The translations under genes and the position numbers were made by a program. A stretch of 39,004 bases of DNA from positions 1 to 39,004 of IMG/VR virus record IMGVR_UViG_3300033153_008390; one strand, 5' to 3'. Position 1 is the first letter of the stretch. Every line of letters begins with the position of its first letter. Of this stretch, positions 37,319-39,004 are shown one piece after another. The notes beneath the pieces are model-generated. The model had not been told where the DNA came from. It saw only the letters and a program-made list of their open reading frames with translations, and made no database searches. Source of the DNA: a virus.

Positions 37319-37528
37319 TTATCAACAAGTAAGTAATCTACTTCTACATTCTTTTAATTTCTCTTCACTTGGTTTTTCCACTAACCCTAATGCTGTCTCT
37401 ATCTTACATAGAGTTAATCTATTAACTTCTTTTATTTCTCAAGATTGTATTTTATTATGGTATTCTTCAGCTAAGTCTTTTTCTACCCCCCATTTTTCGA
37501 AGGACATATATGGTATTTCCGTTTTCAT
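37319..37528 (-). CDS. Hypothetical small protein
   Basis: 69 residues, MKTEIPYMSFEKWGVEKDLA then IQSGEIKEVNRLTLCKIETA and LKECRSRLLTCG. The last codon before TAA is TGA (Gly). Helical. Overlaps the next gene by 1 bp. No family recognised. Confidence 0.65.
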
Positions 37529-37914
37529 TATAATAGATCATTATCAAGTAAATATTCTAACATCTTTTCTATTGCTTCTAGTAGAGTTTTTCAAGATACA
37601 ACATCAAATGGCTTATCTTTATTTGGTCAATCTTTATAGTAATTACATTCAAAGTAATTTCATTGAGTACTTTCTGCAGAGACTATATCATATATTCAAG
37701 CAATATTAGTTTGTAAAAATTCAATAGCTTCTTCTAATGTAAGAGTTTTAAAATCATGTCATTGTAGAAACTTTTTAAAAAGCTCTTCCTTTGTATCTAA
37801 TAATACATAATTATTTATATCATATTCTACATCGTTGTAATAAAAAAATTCTGTCTCCACATCCTCCAAATAAGGAGCTAATCTTTTACTTAGTTCTAGG
37901 CTTATTGTTTCCAT
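37528..37914 (-). CDS. Hypothetical acidic protein
   Basis: 128 residues, METISLELSKRLAPYLEDVE, YNDVEYDINNYVLLDTKEEL, LTLEEAIEFLQTNIAG and TLLEAIEKMLEYLLDNDLL. Two helical repeats ending in an acidic tail; four TGA Gly codons. 1 bp from the next gene. Not recognised. Confidence 0.7.
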
Positions 37915-37915
37915 C

Positions 37916-38092
37916 TTAATTTATTCTTATAGATCTAAATACTTCTATTGTTCTGTAATTTATATCATCAGTAAGTTCTTGTATTTCATATAATCTATCC
38001 ATATCATTTGTCTTTTTAGCTTCTGATATTAGATTTCTCTGCTCTATTTCCATTCTATGTATTTCTAAGTAATTATGTCAATTATCTATCAT
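37916..38092 (-). CDS. Hypothetical small helical protein
   Basis: 58 residues, MIDNGHNYLEIHRMEIEQRN then LISEAKKTNDMDRLYEIQEL. One continuous charged helix. Overlaps the upstream gene by 4 bp (38089-38092). No family recognised. Confidence 0.65.
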
Positions 38093-38283
38093 AATTTTCT
38101 TTCGTTAATTAAATCTAGCAACCCTAATGCCTTCTTTTTTATAGCTTCTTCTTCTTTCTCACAAGCAAAAGGATTATTTTCCATTATATCATCACAATCT
38201 TTTAATGTCTGTTTAACTACTCTTTCAACTATAACATCTTCAAATTCATCTAAATGTTCTTCTATATATTTTAATTCACACAT
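38089..38283 (-). CDS. Hypothetical acidic helical protein
   Basis: 64 residues, MCELKYIEEHLDEFEDVIVE then DDIMENNPFACEKEEEAIKK. Very acidic and helical with three Cys; no TGA. The overlapping plus-strand ORF is a shadow. No family recognised. Confidence 0.65.
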   Translation of the reverse strand: MCELKYIEEHLDEFEDVIVERVVKQTLKDCDDIMENNPFACEKEEEAIKKKALGLLDLINERKL

Positions 38284-38291
38284 AATCTTTT

Positions 38292-38567
38292 TTAAATACT
38301 AATTGTACTACTTCAACAATCGTCATATCATTCATGCTCTTCTTGATAAATCTGATCTTCATTTTTTTTATCCAATAAGTGTTGAGTTTTCTTTTTTATC
38401 TGATCTATTATATATCAATAATCCTTTTCAATTAATTCTGGGTTATCTTTTAATTCTTGCCTCCTTTCTCAAGACATTTGAATTGCATATCATCAGTTGC
38501 TTGTTTCACTTATTTCTAAAACTCATTCTTCATTACGCTTGAAATAAGTTGGTATTACTTGTATCAT
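38292..38567 (-). CDS. Hypothetical small protein
   Basis: 91 residues, MIQVIPTYFKRNEEGVLEIS, SNGGYAIQMSGERRQELKDN, then a charged helix and a Cys-containing end (GYDDCGSSTISI). Seven TGA Gly codons. No family recognised. Confidence 0.65.
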
Positions 38568-38574
38568 AATATAA

Positions 38575-38754
38575 TTATTTATCTAATAAGTCATTAGTCT
38601 GGACCTTTCTTCTTTGAATTTCATCATCTAACATTTGGAAGAACTCCTCATTATTAGATTTCATTTTTTCATCCTTATTGATTGTATTATACATTTCCCG
38701 TATAGCTCAATCACTATGATTTAATAAACTTTCTGCTACTTGTTCTTTATTCAT
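38575..38754 (-). CDS. Hypothetical small protein
   Basis: 59 residues, MNKEQVAESLLNHSDGAIRE then MYNTINKDEKMKSNNEEFFQ and MLDDEIQRRKVQTNDLLDK. Helical, charged, one TGA Gly codon. No family recognised. Confidence 0.65.
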
Positions 38755-38755
38755 A

Positions 38756-39004
38756 CTATTTAATTAATTCATATAATCTATTAGCAGTTTTGTCTTTAGT
38801 TTCGTTAAATAAATGGAATTGATGTATATCCTCAACCTTATTTTTCAATACATTATAAGCATATAACTTTCTTTGGTATTTATTTTTTTCACATCTAAAG
38901 TCTTCCTCAGATTCTTTTAATTCATCTTCCGTACATTCTAACGCTTCTAGTAATACTTTTCTTTCTAATAATAAAATCCCAGTAATAACAATTAACACTA
39001 TAAT
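38756..39004 (-). CDS. Small membrane-anchored coiled-coil protein (continues at 1-138)
   Basis: Because 38891-39004 repeats 1-114, this is the same gene as at 1-138 seen from the other side of the cut: residues from about 9 onward and the stop TAG (38756-38758). The full gene is 38890-38756 plus 138-1, 90 residues. A GTG inside this copy would give an 80-residue product, but the ATG-started 90-residue reading across the junction is better. Confidence 0.8.
   Translation of the reverse strand: MIVLIVITGILLLERKVLLEALECTEDELKESEEDFRCEKNKYQRKLYAYNVLKNKVEDIHQFHLFNETKDKTANRLYELIK
38891..39004. repeat. Terminal direct repeat, right copy (circular closure)
   Basis: Identical to 1-114. See the left copy; one of the two should be dropped to obtain the 38,890-bp circle. 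Confidence 0.95.

Noticed and set aside
1-39004. CRISPR array
   Set aside because: No series of regularly spaced direct repeats was seen; the repeats found are tandem or scattered short boxes.

Overview
The window is a complete, circularly closed phage-type genome. Bases 1-114 recur exactly at 38891-39004, so the unit is 38,890 bp and one small gene spans the cut point. DNA is very AT-rich. UGA is not a stop here: it encodes glycine. Motifs that must contain Gly are built with TGA, for example DPPYG and FTMGSGTTG in a methyltransferase, FGGGARGGKS (three consecutive TGA) in the terminase, and QGTEEWLAVRKG in a YqaJ-type exonuclease. TGG still encodes Trp, and only TAA and TAG end genes. This is genetic code 25, known from Absconditabacteria (SR1) and Gracilibacteria, so the phage most likely infects such a host. 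Every CDS below was read with that code; under the standard code most genes look shattered. Layout: two divergent transcription units leave a promoter-rich region at about 9421-9767. The leftward unit runs from 9420 to base 1 and, through the circle, from 38890 down to 35221. It holds a toprim-primase/D5-like helicase, an SF2 helicase, a PD-(D/E)XK nuclease, an acidic-tailed SSB-like protein, a YqaJ exonuclease, a DUF3310 protein, many small unknown genes, and near its end a lysozyme-like protein. An RNA block lies inside it at 8624-8991: a clear CCA-encoding tRNA-Gln(UUG), a 125-nt tRNA-Leu-like RNA, and two further strongly paired elements. The rightward unit starts with a methyltransferase, DUF7220, YopX and small genes (9768-12063). 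A 1.2-kb gene-poor control region follows (12064-13249). It has repeated TGTGWACAC boxes and tandem AT-rich 13-mers (origin candidate), several promoters, and a GC-rich block that is the best cos/packaging candidate, just before the terminase genes. Late genes follow: small terminase, large terminase, portal, head genes, assembly protein, major capsid, adaptor, a beta-rich tail protein, two large probable ejection proteins, fibre/receptor proteins including a LamG lectin, then a lysis module (DUF1353, XhlA-like holin, small membrane and basic proteins, an HExxH metallopeptidase, an M15 peptidase). The two units converge on terminators at 35122-35226. No tail tube, tape-measure or sheath gene was recognised; the portal, adaptor, beta-rich tail protein and ejection-like genes suggest a short-tailed (podovirus-like) virion, which is inference. 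No integrase or repressor was seen. Four free-standing HNH endonuclease genes sit between functional genes, three in or next to the late modules. Host-derived tRNA-Gly(UCA) would be needed; none is encoded here.
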